Part shown: positions 17,117 to 25,598 of the stretch, one piece after another
Layout of the letters: every line of letters begins with the position of its first letter
Position numbering within the stretch: the first letter of the stretch is position 1
NCBI RefSeq assembly: GCF_028285565.1
Contig: NZ_JANQOY010000042.1
Location: forward strand, 1-38,909
Reading direction: 5' to 3'
DNA length: 38,909 bases
DNA from: Acaryochloris sp. IP29b_bin.148
GTDB taxonomy: Bacteria > Cyanobacteriota > Cyanobacteriia > Thermosynechococcales > Thermosynechococcaceae
Made by a program: the position numbers and the translations under genes
Notes under the pieces: generated by a model
Told to the model about the DNA's origin: nothing
The model's database searches: none
What the model saw: only the letters and a program-made list of their open reading frames with translations

Positions 17117-17806
17117 TTAAACGGCATTGCTGATACTAAAGTGATCAAACCGACAACGCTGCCCCTGCCAGATCACGCGCCCTGTAATAATGGCCCAACC
17201 ATGTTCAAAATCAGCTTGAGCAACAAATTGCCAACCCGATCCTTCCTGCAGATTTGCCAATCCAAAGTACTTAATGCCTTGGTAGGTAGTCATTCTGCCA
17301 CAGCGACCCAGTAGGTCAGCAAAGCTTTTTTCCAAGCTATCTCGCTGCGTTGCTTGCAAGAGGGTGGGGGTGCACTGACGAGAGAGTTCTCGACTATCCC
17401 AATTAGAAATAATTTTAGGGATTGAATTATTGACGTAGGTCAAAGACTCACTATACTGCCATGCTTTTCGCCAGGATTTGGGCATAAATCCGCGCAAGAA
17501 GCTGGGCACATGGCGATAAGCGTGAGACTCAGATTGTATATCGGCTTTTAACGCTAAGTACTCGGCGTTATCATGCCAGGGTCGAACTTCGACCAGCTGA
17601 GGTTGTTTCCGCTCCATCAAGGCTTGTAAATCGTTGAGTTCACGAAACTCCGTTTCGATACGTTGGGGTTTGTGAGCGTGTTGTTGTAACGCTATAAAAG
17701 ATTCTCTATTGGGTAAGACCAGGACCACCAAGAAAATGCAGAGAATTGCTACGGTCAAAAGGACACCTATTAGCAATCCAGCTAGAACCATTAAAATTGC
17801 TTCCAT
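17117..17806 (-). CDS. N-terminally anchored hypothetical protein
   Basis: Not recognised. The 229-aa protein begins with one strongly hydrophobic segment (about 4-32, MVLAGLLIGVLLTVAILCIFLVVLVLP) that looks like an uncleaved anchor, followed by a soluble domain of about 195 residues with a basic helix region (SFLRGFMPKSWRKAW). The C-terminal 75 residues (LLGRCGRMTTYQGIKYFG...GWQFVAQADFEHGWAIITGRVIWQG) have alternating strands reminiscent of small NTF2-like or DUF3887-type domains, but this is a guess. ATG at 17806. Co-directional with the amylase upstream but separated from it by a probable terminator. Confidence 0.65.
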   Translation of the reverse strand: MEAILMVLAGLLIGVLLTVAILCIFLVVLVLPNRESFIALQQHAHKPQRIETEFRELNDLQALMERKQPQLVEVRPWHDNAEYLALKADIQSESHAYRHVPSFLRGFMPKSWRKAWQYSESLTYVNNSIPKIISNWDSRELSRQCTPTLLQATQRDSLEKSFADLLGRCGRMTTYQGIKYFGLANLQEGSGWQFVAQADFEHGWAIITGRVIWQGQRCRFDHFSISNAV

Positions 17807-17922
17807 CGGTTAAGGCTTCTACTGTACGGGAATTTAGATGCATTCATGTCATCCCCGAATCTGGGGTCCCCCCTTAACTTTAGAGTTCCCAGTAATTAAC
17901 TCAGATCTGACGCCTTGGATAC

Positions 17923-17960
17923 AAAAATGGGGAGTACTGCAATTTTGAGCAGGCTACTCC
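17923..17960 (-). terminator. Probable intrinsic terminator of the amylase gene
   Basis: On the minus strand GGAGTA (17960-17955) pairs with TACTCC (17936-17931), and inside it CTGC (17952-17949) pairs with GCAG (17940-17937) past a two-base bulge. A TTTTT run (17927-17923) follows two bases later. It starts six bases after the amylase stop codon. Confidence 0.6.
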
Positions 17961-17966
17961 AATGGA

Positions 17967-19436
17967 TCAGGCGCTAACCAACAGGATACTCCCTTGACGA
18001 GCAGGTAGATGGAAGTCGATCAAATTCTTAGAAATACTAGTTGTGGAATGGGCGGTAGAAGCATTGCCATAGAGTACTTCGACCCGAGAAATGGGATAGG
18101 GTAACAAACTGAGATCAAGCGGTGTGGAGACGGCGTCTGAACCACAATTGATTGCAACAATCAGCCGATTTTCGTCTAAAAAGCGACTAAAGATATAAAC
18201 CTGGTCCTTGGCATATAACCCTTGATATTGGCCCATGCGTAAGGCGGGATGGGCATGCCGGATTTGAATCAGCTGTTTATGAACGGTTTGGAGTTCTAGA
18301 TGCCAATCCTGCTTGTCCGGGAAACTGCGACGGCAATCCGGATCAATGCCGCCGGGTAACCCCACTTCATCGCCATAATAGATACAGGGTGCCCCTGGAA
18401 AGGTAAACAAGAGCAGTGTAGCCAGCTCAACACTGCTGTAGTCCATATGCACCATGGACAATAGCCTGGCCGTGTCGTGGCTAGATAACAAATTCAGCTG
18501 AGTTAACTGAATGTCCCAGGGATACCAGGATAGTAAGTCTTGGATACGTTGATCATAGTCTGGTGCTTGTAGTGCTGGGGAGGGCGCGTAGGCGGGTTGG
18601 GTTGTATAGGCTAAGTCAACCCGATGCCCTGCGGTAAACGCGATACAAGCCTGCCGAAACTGATAGTTCATCACCCCATCGAATTGATCACCGGTTAACC
18701 ACGGCTGGGCATTATCCCAAATTTCACCCACGATGTAGGCTTCTGGGTTGATGGCTTTGACGCGATCGCGAAATTCCTGCCAAAACCCAGGCACTTTGAT
18801 TTCATTCGGCACATCTAATCGCCAGCCATCAATTCCCTGTTCTACCCAGTATTCAGCAATCCGCATAATGTACTCCCGTACATCTGGGTGGTCATGATTG
18901 AACTGCGGCAAGGCGCGATTCCCACTCCAACCCAGATAATTGGCGGGTTGATTACCTTGGTATGCTGCGACCGGCCAGCCCTCCACTCGAAACCAGTCCA
19001 CCCACGGCGAGTAAGGCCCATTCTCTAAAATGTCGTTAAAAAAGAAAAATCCCCGGCTGGCATGATTAAAGACGCCATCCAGGACCACTTTAATTTGGCG
19101 ATCATGGGCAGCGGTTAACAACGCCGTGAGAGCTTCATTCCCACCTAAAATAGGGTCCACCTGGTAATAATCATGGGTATGATACCGATGATTACAAGCC
19201 GACTGAAAAATGGGTGTCAAATACAGCGCCGTTATCCCTAAATCCACTAAATAATCGAGACGATCAATAATTCCCCATAGATTGCCCCCTTTATACCCCT
19301 GCAAGGTGGGTGGAGCCTGCCAGGGTTCCCATTGAACGTGAGACGGTATAGAGGGATGAGACCGACCTGCAAAGCGATCAGGGAAAATCTGATAAAAGAC
19401 AGCGTGTTTAACCCAATCAGGCGTATAAATCTGCAT
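17967..19436 (-). CDS. GH13 alpha-amylase family enzyme (neopullulanase/cyclomaltodextrinase-like)
   Basis: Hydrolyses alpha-1,4 (and perhaps alpha-1,6) bonds in maltodextrins or glycogen fragments. It is 489 aa from ATG at 19436, chosen because MQIYTPDWVKHAVFYQIFPDRFA is the typical N-terminus; a TTG at 19484 is in frame but adds unconvincing residues. GH13 regions are complete: DGVFNH (120-125), GWRLD with nucleophile Asp208, VGEIWD with acid/base Glu238, and SSHD with Asp321. There is no signal peptide, so it is cytoplasmic. The starch-binding N-domain seen in many neopullulanases is absent. A possible 48-codon ORF ends two bases before the start, and a terminator follows the stop. Confidence 0.92.
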   Translation of the reverse strand: MQIYTPDWVKHAVFYQIFPDRFAGRSHPSIPSHVQWEPWQAPPTLQGYKGGNLWGIIDRLDYLVDLGITALYLTPIFQSACNHRYHTHDYYQVDPILGGNEALTALLTAAHDRQIKVVLDGVFNHASRGFFFFNDILENGPYSPWVDWFRVEGWPVAAYQGNQPANYLGWSGNRALPQFNHDHPDVREYIMRIAEYWVEQGIDGWRLDVPNEIKVPGFWQEFRDRVKAINPEAYIVGEIWDNAQPWLTGDQFDGVMNYQFRQACIAFTAGHRVDLAYTTQPAYAPSPALQAPDYDQRIQDLLSWYPWDIQLTQLNLLSSHDTARLLSMVHMDYSSVELATLLLFTFPGAPCIYYGDEVGLPGGIDPDCRRSFPDKQDWHLELQTVHKQLIQIRHAHPALRMGQYQGLYAKDQVYIFSRFLDENRLIVAINCGSDAVSTPLDLSLLPYPISRVEVLYGNASTAHSTTSISKNLIDFHLPARQGSILLVSA

Positions 19437-19438
19437 GA

Positions 19439-19585
19439 TCACCAACGAAGCAACACGGCAATGGTAATACAATAGGCTGGCCAATCGGCTCTTGCCCCAT
19501 TAGTGATGGAGATAAAACGAGCCCCCGCATGATTCAAGATTTGAAGATATTCATCCGGATAGAGGATGTCTAGGTTAGTATTAAT
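19439..19585 (-). CDS. Possible small leader ORF with ATT start before amylase
   Basis: A 48-codon frame that ends with TGA two bases before the amylase ATG, an arrangement typical of translational coupling. AAGGAG (19597-19592) lies six bases before an ATT codon (19585-19583). There is no ATG, GTG or TTG near that Shine-Dalgarno sequence in frame. The peptide reads plausibly (LDILYPDEYLQILNHAGARF, then ISITNGARADWPAYCITIAV), but no family was recognised. It could be a real small protein with a rare start codon, the 3' end of a decayed gene, or chance. Confidence 0.3.
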   Translation of the reverse strand: MNTNLDILYPDEYLQILNHAGARFISITNGARADWPAYCITIAVLLRW

Positions 19586-19823
19586 TGAGAACTCCTTGAA
19601 CTATCCTAAATCTCCTCATTTGCTGAGAGTATATCTGTTAAATTTTGGCATTCCTTTGCCCCATTAGAGGGGGCTCAGAAATGTGGAATATGTTCATTAT
19701 TTATAATCAAGGAAGGCAGCCGGAGTGTTGTTTGTTTTTTCGTCTCTCCAAGGATGGGGAACAGCTTGCAGAGCTATTACTCAAAGTTAATGCTGATTTC
19801 TATACGGATAAGAGTCGCTCCAT

Positions 19824-20012
19824 ATGGACAAAGATGATGTTGTTGAAGCTGCCCATGAACGTCAGCGCCTCTCCGTTTTGCATAAACAGCTGATGCTCAG
19901 CTTAAAATTTCATCACAGCCAAACGCTGGAGCAAATTCCCTTGGAAATGGCAGTGCAGGCCATGATTGAGGTATGGCAGACATGTAATCCCTCTCAATCG
20001 ACCAAAAATTAG
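19824..20012 (+). CDS. Small hypothetical protein, 62 aa
   Basis: Not recognised. The frame begins at ATG 19824, soon after an in-frame stop. It encodes a charged helical peptide (DKDDVVEAAHERQRLSVLHK, later LEQIPLEMAVQAMIEVW). The amino acid pattern is protein-like. It overlaps the stop of era by four bases in convergent orientation. A second frame, 19681-19893 (70 aa, ATG with GAGGGGG eight or so bases upstream), overlaps it by 70 bases; at most one of the two is likely to be real, unless a frameshift joins them. Confidence 0.42.
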   Translation: MDKDDVVEAAHERQRLSVLHKQLMLSLKFHHSQTLEQIPLEMAVQAMIEVWQTCNPSQSTKN

Positions 20013-20956
20013 TTAGATTCAACCTGATATCCGAGTTCGGCTAAGTGCATTCTCGATTGTCGCCATTTGGGCTGAACTTTCACAAATAGCTCCAGATAGA
20101 CTTTGCCAGCAATCAGCTTTTGAATTTGATGACGGGCCTCGGTGCCAATTGCTTTCAACATTTGACCTTTTTTGCCAATTAAAATCTGTTTTTGGGAGCC
20201 GCGCTCGACATGAATGGTGGCTAAAATTCGAGTGATTTTGGGGGACTCATCCACACGATCAATCACAATGGCGACGGAATGAGGAACCTCCTGCCGGGTT
20301 TGCAGTAAAATTTGTTCTCGGATTAGCTCGCCCATAATAAATCGCTCCGGTTGGTCGGTGACCAGATCAGGGGGGTAATAGTAAGGACCAGGCGCCAGAT
20401 GTTGAATCAGTTGGCGTTGCAGCGAATTCAACTTGGCGGTGGTCAACGCAGAAAACTTACAAACGGGCCAATGGTGTGTTTTCGCCAGGGTTTTGTAGGT
20501 TTGATCTAAGGTCAAGGCCCGCTCTGTGGTTTTTCGCTGTAAATCGAGTTTATTGAGTCCCAAGATCACAGGCGTATTCGTTTGGGTCAGCAGCTGCGCA
20601 ATAAAGCGATCTCCTCCCCCTAAAGGCGCTGAACAATCCACGACAAACAACACCACATCGACAGCATGAATAGCCATACGGGCATTTTTGACCAAGATTT
20701 CGCCCAACTGGTGGTGCGGCTTATGGATGCCAGGGGTATCCACAAAAATCATTTGGGCAGTGGGGGTGGTTAAAATACCACGAAGGCGATTGCGCGTTGT
20801 TTGGGCAACCGGAGAGGTAATCGCGATTTTTTGGCCAATGAGTTGATTCATTAACGTCGACTTGCCCACATTGGGGCGGCCAACAATTGCCACAAAGCCT
20901 GATTTAAATTCAGGGGAAGCTTGAGGGATAGCGGTTAAAGACTGGAGATCAGACAA
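20009..20956 (-). CDS. era: GTPase Era
   Basis: An essential GTPase that binds the 3' end of 16S rRNA and helps mature the 30S subunit. It is 315 aa. GTPase motifs: GRPNVGKST (G1), TTR in the switch I region, DTPG (G3) and NKLD (G4). The C-terminal KH domain with VERGSQKQILIGKKGQMLKAIG is complete. Start appears to be TTG at 20956; there is no in-frame ATG near the N-terminus, and the residues after TTG lead directly into the G domain. It follows ktrA by 47 bp on the same strand, so it could be the last gene of the run from ycf51. Confidence 0.95.
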   Translation of the reverse strand: MSDLQSLTAIPQASPEFKSGFVAIVGRPNVGKSTLMNQLIGQKIAITSPVAQTTRNRLRGILTTPTAQMIFVDTPGIHKPHHQLGEILVKNARMAIHAVDVVLFVVDCSAPLGGGDRFIAQLLTQTNTPVILGLNKLDLQRKTTERALTLDQTYKTLAKTHHWPVCKFSALTTAKLNSLQRQLIQHLAPGPYYYPPDLVTDQPERFIMGELIREQILLQTRQEVPHSVAIVIDRVDESPKITRILATIHVERGSQKQILIGKKGQMLKAIGTEARHQIQKLIAGKVYLELFVKVQPKWRQSRMHLAELGYQVESN

Positions 20957-21003
20957 GGCGAGGATGGGTTCCTGAAGCGGTAGGCCATTTCTATTATCGC
21001 CCG

Positions 21004-21699
21004 TTAAAGCGGCAGCTCATCAATGGCTTTAGTTTCCCCAATCACCACCATCACGGCTCCTTTTTGTAATTTCAGATCGGGACTGGGATTGACATTAAAC
21101 TTGCGATCGCCACAGATCGCGAGAACGTTGAGACCATAGCGACTACGGAGCTGTAGCTCCCCAATGGACTTATTGTGGAAGTCTTCCGGGATGACAATTT
21201 CAACAATGCTATGTTGGGGGTCAAGTTCAAACCGGTCCAAAATGGAAGGCTTAGTTAAGGCACGGGCCAAAGCATACCCTGCCTCATTCTCAGGAAAAAC
21301 CACTTGGTCAGCCCCAACTCGCTTGAGAAGTTTGCCATGCACTTCTGAAGAGGCTTTAGCCACTACCGTGGCCACACCCGCTTCCTTCACATTTAAGGTG
21401 GTAATAATACTTTCTTGCAGATAGTTGCCAATGGCAATAATGACCGTGTCAAATTCGTAAATACCGGCTTCCTTGAGGGCCATAGGATCCGTGGAGTCGA
21501 GCTGGAGCGCATGGGCAGCCCATTGGTTATTCACCACCTCCGCCACACGTTTCTCATCAATATCGGTTCCTAAGACTTCTTGGCCTGCCTGATGGAGTGC
21601 CTGACAAGCTGCCCGGCCAAATCGACCTAAGCCAATGACCGCAAACTGCTGCTTTTTTTTATTTAGACCTGGAAATAAGCTCAATGATGATAAATTCAC
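21004..21699 (-). CDS. ktrA: Potassium uptake regulatory subunit (KtrA/TrkA, RCK)
   Basis: A cytoplasmic RCK-domain subunit that gates the KtrB channel in response to nucleotides. It is 231 aa with GTG start at 21699. The N-terminal Rossmann fold has the dinucleotide motif GLGRFG near residues 23-28 and the acidic end of strand 2 (GTDIDEKRV). A TrkA_C-like domain follows from about residue 150 (HSIVEIVIPEDFHNKSIGEL). It lies 42 bp downstream of ktrB, a normal ktrBA arrangement. A separate ktrE, used in some cyanobacterial Ktr systems, is not seen in this window. Confidence 0.92.
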   Translation of the reverse strand: MNLSSLSLFPGLNKKKQQFAVIGLGRFGRAACQALHQAGQEVLGTDIDEKRVAEVVNNQWAAHALQLDSTDPMALKEAGIYEFDTVIIAIGNYLQESIITTLNVKEAGVATVVAKASSEVHGKLLKRVGADQVVFPENEAGYALARALTKPSILDRFELDPQHSIVEIVIPEDFHNKSIGELQLRSRYGLNVLAICGDRKFNVNPSPDLKLQKGAVMVVIGETKAIDELPL

Positions 21700-21741
21700 G
21701 GGTAAACGTCCATAACGCTAGTATTATTGCCCAAACGTGAT

Positions 21742-23076
21742 TTAACCGACGAGTAAAGACTCTTCCGGATATCGAACGGTACTCGGGCGAGGATCACCCA
21801 GTAGGGCGGCCATCAGGAGTAAGACGCCGACTCGTCCCATATACATGGTGGCTGCCAGAATCAGTTTCGAACTCACGGATAAAGCAGCCGTAATCCCAGT
21901 GGATAAACCAACTGTGGCGTATGCAGACACCACTTCAAACAAAATATTGATAAATTCAACCCCTGGATCGGCAATCGACATTAACGTGGTGGCTGAAACA
22001 ATGGTGGTAATGGAGCCCACCACGACTCCCACCGCTTTTAAAATCAGAGAGACGGGAATTTGGCGTTCATACATAGTGACCGCCTCTTTGCCCCGGAGAA
22101 TCGCTTGAGTACAGCTACTCAGGACTCTGATGGTGGTCGTCTTTACCCCACCGCCTGTGCCGCCAGGACTACCGCCCACATACATAAAGGCAATGGTGAG
22201 GAATAATCCAGCATTCGTCATACTGCCGATATCAATGGTGTTAAACCCAGCTGTACGAGTGGTCATGGACTGAAACCAAGCTGAGATCAACTGCTGATTC
22301 CAACTCAGCGATCGCAATGTAGCAGGATTATGAGATTCGGTGAGGTAAAAGGCAATGGTTCCCAAGGCTAGCAAGATCACGGTGGTGCTGGTCACCACTC
22401 GAAAGTTGAGCGAGAACAGGGTGCGCTTCTGTTTACCCGTGAGGCGGTCTCGCACCCATAGATAGACTTCAAAAATCGCTTCGTAACCGATGCCGCCAAT
22501 GATCACGAGGCCAGAGATGGTGAGGTTCACCATCCAGGAAAACTGATAGCTACTCAGACTATTCGGGAATAAGCTAAACCCCGCATTATTCCAAGCACTC
22601 ACACTATGAAACACGGCATACCAGAGCGCCAGTGGCGTAGCATACTGCTGGCTAAACACCCCAAACAGCAGAATAATACCCGTCAACTCAAAGACCAAGA
22701 TGGTAGCGATAATCGACTTCACCACCTGATTAGATCCCTGTAATTTGGAGCGATCTAAGGCTTGCTGTAGGGCAATCTTATCCCTCAGGCCAAATTTCCG
22801 CCCCAGTAACAATAGCAAAAAAGTAGTGGAGACCATATAGCCCAATCCTCCCAACTGGATCAGGGTGAGGATAAAGACTTGGCCCACCGGAGAAAAATAG
22901 GATCCGGTATCCACGACCACATGGCCAGTGACACAAACGGCGGATGTGGCGGTAAACAGGGCAATCACAGGGCTATTCCAGTCCCCGCTAGCCGTTGAGA
23001 TGGGCAGTAGAAGTAAGCTCGCGCCCACTAAAATCGCGACTAAAAATCCTAAACAGATGCTTCTAGAAGCGGTCAT
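21742..23076 (-). CDS. ktrB: Potassium uptake membrane subunit (KtrB/TrkH family)
   Basis: A K+ (Na+-dependent in studied cyanobacteria) translocating subunit in the plasma membrane. It is 444 aa with four membrane-pore-membrane repeats, each with its selectivity-filter Gly: SAVCVTGHV, SAWNNAGFS, TRTAGFNT and SAYATVGLST. The third repeat is followed by the Gly-rich loop GGSPGGTGGGVKTTT, which gates the pore. ATG at 23076 has GGGAGGAG directly upstream. It is followed by ktrA (42 bp) and preceded by the aminotransferase (78 bp). K+ uptake of this type serves osmotic adjustment. Confidence 0.93.
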   Translation of the reverse strand: MTASRSICLGFLVAILVGASLLLLPISTASGDWNSPVIALFTATSAVCVTGHVVVDTGSYFSPVGQVFILTLIQLGGLGYMVSTTFLLLLLGRKFGLRDKIALQQALDRSKLQGSNQVVKSIIATILVFELTGIILLFGVFSQQYATPLALWYAVFHSVSAWNNAGFSLFPNSLSSYQFSWMVNLTISGLVIIGGIGYEAIFEVYLWVRDRLTGKQKRTLFSLNFRVVTSTTVILLALGTIAFYLTESHNPATLRSLSWNQQLISAWFQSMTTRTAGFNTIDIGSMTNAGLFLTIAFMYVGGSPGGTGGGVKTTTIRVLSSCTQAILRGKEAVTMYERQIPVSLILKAVGVVVGSITTIVSATTLMSIADPGVEFINILFEVVSAYATVGLSTGITAALSVSSKLILAATMYMGRVGVLLLMAALLGDPRPSTVRYPEESLLVG

Positions 23077-23154
23077 AGCTCCTCCCGAATAGCAGGAGGA
23101 AGCCGCTCTGATTGGAGAAACAACAGATGATCACAGATATAAGAAACCTTCCCT

Positions 23155-24375
23155 TCATGATGGGCTGATAACATTACTGGAAGCGGGCGCGGCCGAGCCA
23201 CAAATTTGAGATTGGCGAATACGATGAATCGCTTCACCCAGGCGATCGCACTCTGCAATCAAACTAATCCGCAGATACCCTTCGCCATGATGACCAAAGG
23301 CACTGCCGGGCGTCATCACAATTCCGGTTTCTTGAATCAGCTTTAAGGCAAAGTCGGCGGAGGACATCTCTACAGGACAGGGTGCCCATAAATACATGGT
23401 TGCTTTCGTTTTGGGAATCCGCCAGCCTAGATCGCTCAGCCCGGAAATTACAAAATCTCGTCGCTCTCGGTAGCGCTGCTGAACGGCTTGTAAATGGCTG
23501 TCAGGGAGTTGGAGAGCCGTTTGAGCAGCCGCCTGTACCACGGCAAAGATGCCATAGTCTAAGTTGGTTTTGAGGGTTCGTAGACCTTGAATGATTTGGG
23601 GATTCCCCACCACAAAGCCCACCCGCCAGCCGGCCATATTGTAGGTTTTGGAGAGGGTATGAAATTCAACCCCAATCTCCTTCGCTCCCGGGATTTCTAG
23701 CAGACTCACAGGCTGATAGCCATCAAAAGCCAGCTCGGCATAACACAAGTCATGGACCAGCATAATTTGATGCTTGCGAGCAAAGGCGACAATCTCTGTA
23801 AATAGCTCGCGGGGGGCAACCGCCGTGGTGGGGTTACTAGGGTAATTGAAGTAAAGGATTTTGGCGCGTTCCGCCACTTGATCAGGAATGCTGCCTAAAT
23901 CAATGAGCCAGTCATTCTCCGCTTTTAAGGGTAGGCCATAGATTTCAGCCCCTGCGAGGGCCGGACCGCGAAAATGAGGCGGATAGGCTGGATTGGGGAC
24001 CAACACCATATCCCCTGGATTGATATAGGCCAGGGCGAGGTGGGTTAAGCCCTCCTTCGACCCGAGTAGCGGCAGGGCCTCAATTTCAGGATCGAGCAAG
24101 ACGTCGTAGCGGCGGTGATACCAATCGGTAATGGTATGGCGAAAGTCGGCATGGCCTTCAAAGGGCGGATAGCCGTGAGTATTAGGAGATTTGAGGGCTG
24201 CGATCGCAGCGTCAATCACCGGCTCGGGTGGGGGACCATCGGGGTTCCCCATCCCCAAATCAATCAGATCTAATCCTTGCTGGCGGGCCGAGGTTTTGAG
24301 TTCATCTAAGCGGGCAAATACGTAGGGCGGTAATGCGCTCAGTCGGTCGGCCGGTGTGATCCAATCCAAACTCAT
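23155..24375 (-). CDS. Class I/II PLP aminotransferase (LL-DAP-aminotransferase/AlaC-like)
   Basis: A fold-type I PLP enzyme, 406 aa, cytosolic. The Schiff-base Lys is K243 in HTLSKTYNMAGWRVGF; Asn in YPSNPT and Asp/Tyr in VHDLCYAEL hold the cofactor. The N-terminus DLGMGNPDGPPP is typical of the group that includes LL-diaminopimelate aminotransferase and AlaC-like alanine or aspartate aminotransferases; the exact amino acid cannot be told. The ATG at 24375 overlaps the upstream gene's TGA by four bases (ATGA), so translation is probably coupled; a TTG two codons earlier is also in frame. Confidence 0.87.
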   Translation of the reverse strand: MSLDWITPADRLSALPPYVFARLDELKTSARQQGLDLIDLGMGNPDGPPPEPVIDAAIAALKSPNTHGYPPFEGHADFRHTITDWYHRRYDVLLDPEIEALPLLGSKEGLTHLALAYINPGDMVLVPNPAYPPHFRGPALAGAEIYGLPLKAENDWLIDLGSIPDQVAERAKILYFNYPSNPTTAVAPRELFTEIVAFARKHQIMLVHDLCYAELAFDGYQPVSLLEIPGAKEIGVEFHTLSKTYNMAGWRVGFVVGNPQIIQGLRTLKTNLDYGIFAVVQAAAQTALQLPDSHLQAVQQRYRERRDFVISGLSDLGWRIPKTKATMYLWAPCPVEMSSADFALKLIQETGIVMTPGSAFGHHGEGYLRISLIAECDRLGEAIHRIRQSQICGSAAPASSNVISPS

Positions 24376-25517
24376 GGGCAAACCTCATCCGATGAAGGGA
24401 TTGGATTAGCACTACTGCCCGCCATCAGACTCGCAGTAGAAACCATCGCTGCCATCAGCTGATCCGGCGTCACCGTAAAGGGTAAATGATGGAGATCCGA
24501 GTCCGGTTGGCAAGCTACTTGCGCCGCTGTTTGTAAATCCTTCAGGGATACATCTGCCATCCCTAAATCCGCTAGGGTCATCGGTAAACCAATTTCTCCA
24601 TAGAATTTGAGCAGCTGATGACGAGCCGTGGTTGCTAGGTGGTTATTCTGGATCAGTTCCTCCAAGCGCAACTGGACCAAAATGCCATAGGCCACTTTTT
24701 CCCCATGCAAGCTGGATCGGGTCGGGGTGAGATGCGTTAAACCATTGTGGACCGCATGAGCCGCGACGGTCCGGCATTGGGCGCCGCCCAGCCCCCCCAC
24801 AACCCCTGCCATTAGGACTGTGGCATCTACGACTTGTTGCCAATCCTCTCCCCCCGGTTGGGCAATCGCCACCGCTGACTTCTGAAACAGGATATCTCGG
24901 AGTACGCGAGCTTGCTGGACCGCCGCAATTGTCAAGGTCTCTTGGGAATGGCCGCTACTGACGGAGGCTTCGTACCACTTGGCTAAGGCATCGCCAATTC
25001 CGGCGATCAGCGTCCGTGGCGGAGCGGTTTGAATCACCTCATAATCAAGAATCAGTAAATCGGGACATTGGGGTAAACCAACATCATATTGAAAAGCGCC
25101 TGCCTCCGAATACAAATTGGATAAGGCCGTCCACGCGGCACAGGTTGCCGCTGAAGTGGGGATAGTGATCACCGGGCAGTGATGCTGGTAGGCTAAGAGT
25201 TTGGCGGCGTCTAACGCTTTCCCGCCGCCCACACCGACAACGACATCGGCCTGATGCATGGACACCGCTTTACTCAGGGCGGTCATACTGGTTTCACTAC
25301 AATCTTGACCATAGCTGGCCGTAGAGACTGCTAGCGACGAGATCGAGGATAGATAAGGCCGCAGGCGGGCTAAACTTTGATCTCCCCCCACCACTAAAGG
25401 TCGTTGGCCGTAGGGCTGAATAAGAGATTCGAGTTGAGACAGGCTGTGCTGAGCCCGAATAATACGCTGAGGGGCAACAGCCTGACCGGAATAATCAAGA
25501 GATGAGGACGTAGACAT
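24372..25517 (-). CDS. Iron-containing alcohol dehydrogenase / GldA-like oxidoreductase
   Basis: An NAD(P)-dependent metal-containing dehydrogenase of the glycerol dehydrogenase type, 381 aa from ATG at 25517 (an in-frame TTG at 25538 is less likely). Motifs: the nucleotide-binding VGVGGGKALDAAK (about 94-106), and metal ligands Asp176 in AGIGDALAKWYE, a His in AAHAVHNGL and His271 in SLHGEKVAYG. The substrate in cyanobacteria is not established for this group. The four-base overlap with the aminotransferase suggests that the dehydrogenase may supply or remove a carbonyl compound for it, but that is context only. It lies 81 bp downstream of ycf51. Confidence 0.85.
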   Translation of the reverse strand: MSTSSSLDYSGQAVAPQRIIRAQHSLSQLESLIQPYGQRPLVVGGDQSLARLRPYLSSISSLAVSTASYGQDCSETSMTALSKAVSMHQADVVVGVGGGKALDAAKLLAYQHHCPVITIPTSAATCAAWTALSNLYSEAGAFQYDVGLPQCPDLLILDYEVIQTAPPRTLIAGIGDALAKWYEASVSSGHSQETLTIAAVQQARVLRDILFQKSAVAIAQPGGEDWQQVVDATVLMAGVVGGLGGAQCRTVAAHAVHNGLTHLTPTRSSLHGEKVAYGILVQLRLEELIQNNHLATTARHQLLKFYGEIGLPMTLADLGMADVSLKDLQTAAQVACQPDSDLHHLPFTVTPDQLMAAMVSTASLMAGSSANPIPSSDEVCP

Positions 25518-25598
25518 AGGCGGGACAGTACGGAGCAATGGGTCAGTCCTCCCATGATCCCCATTGACTGGCTGGGAAAGCTGACATTCTATCTGATT

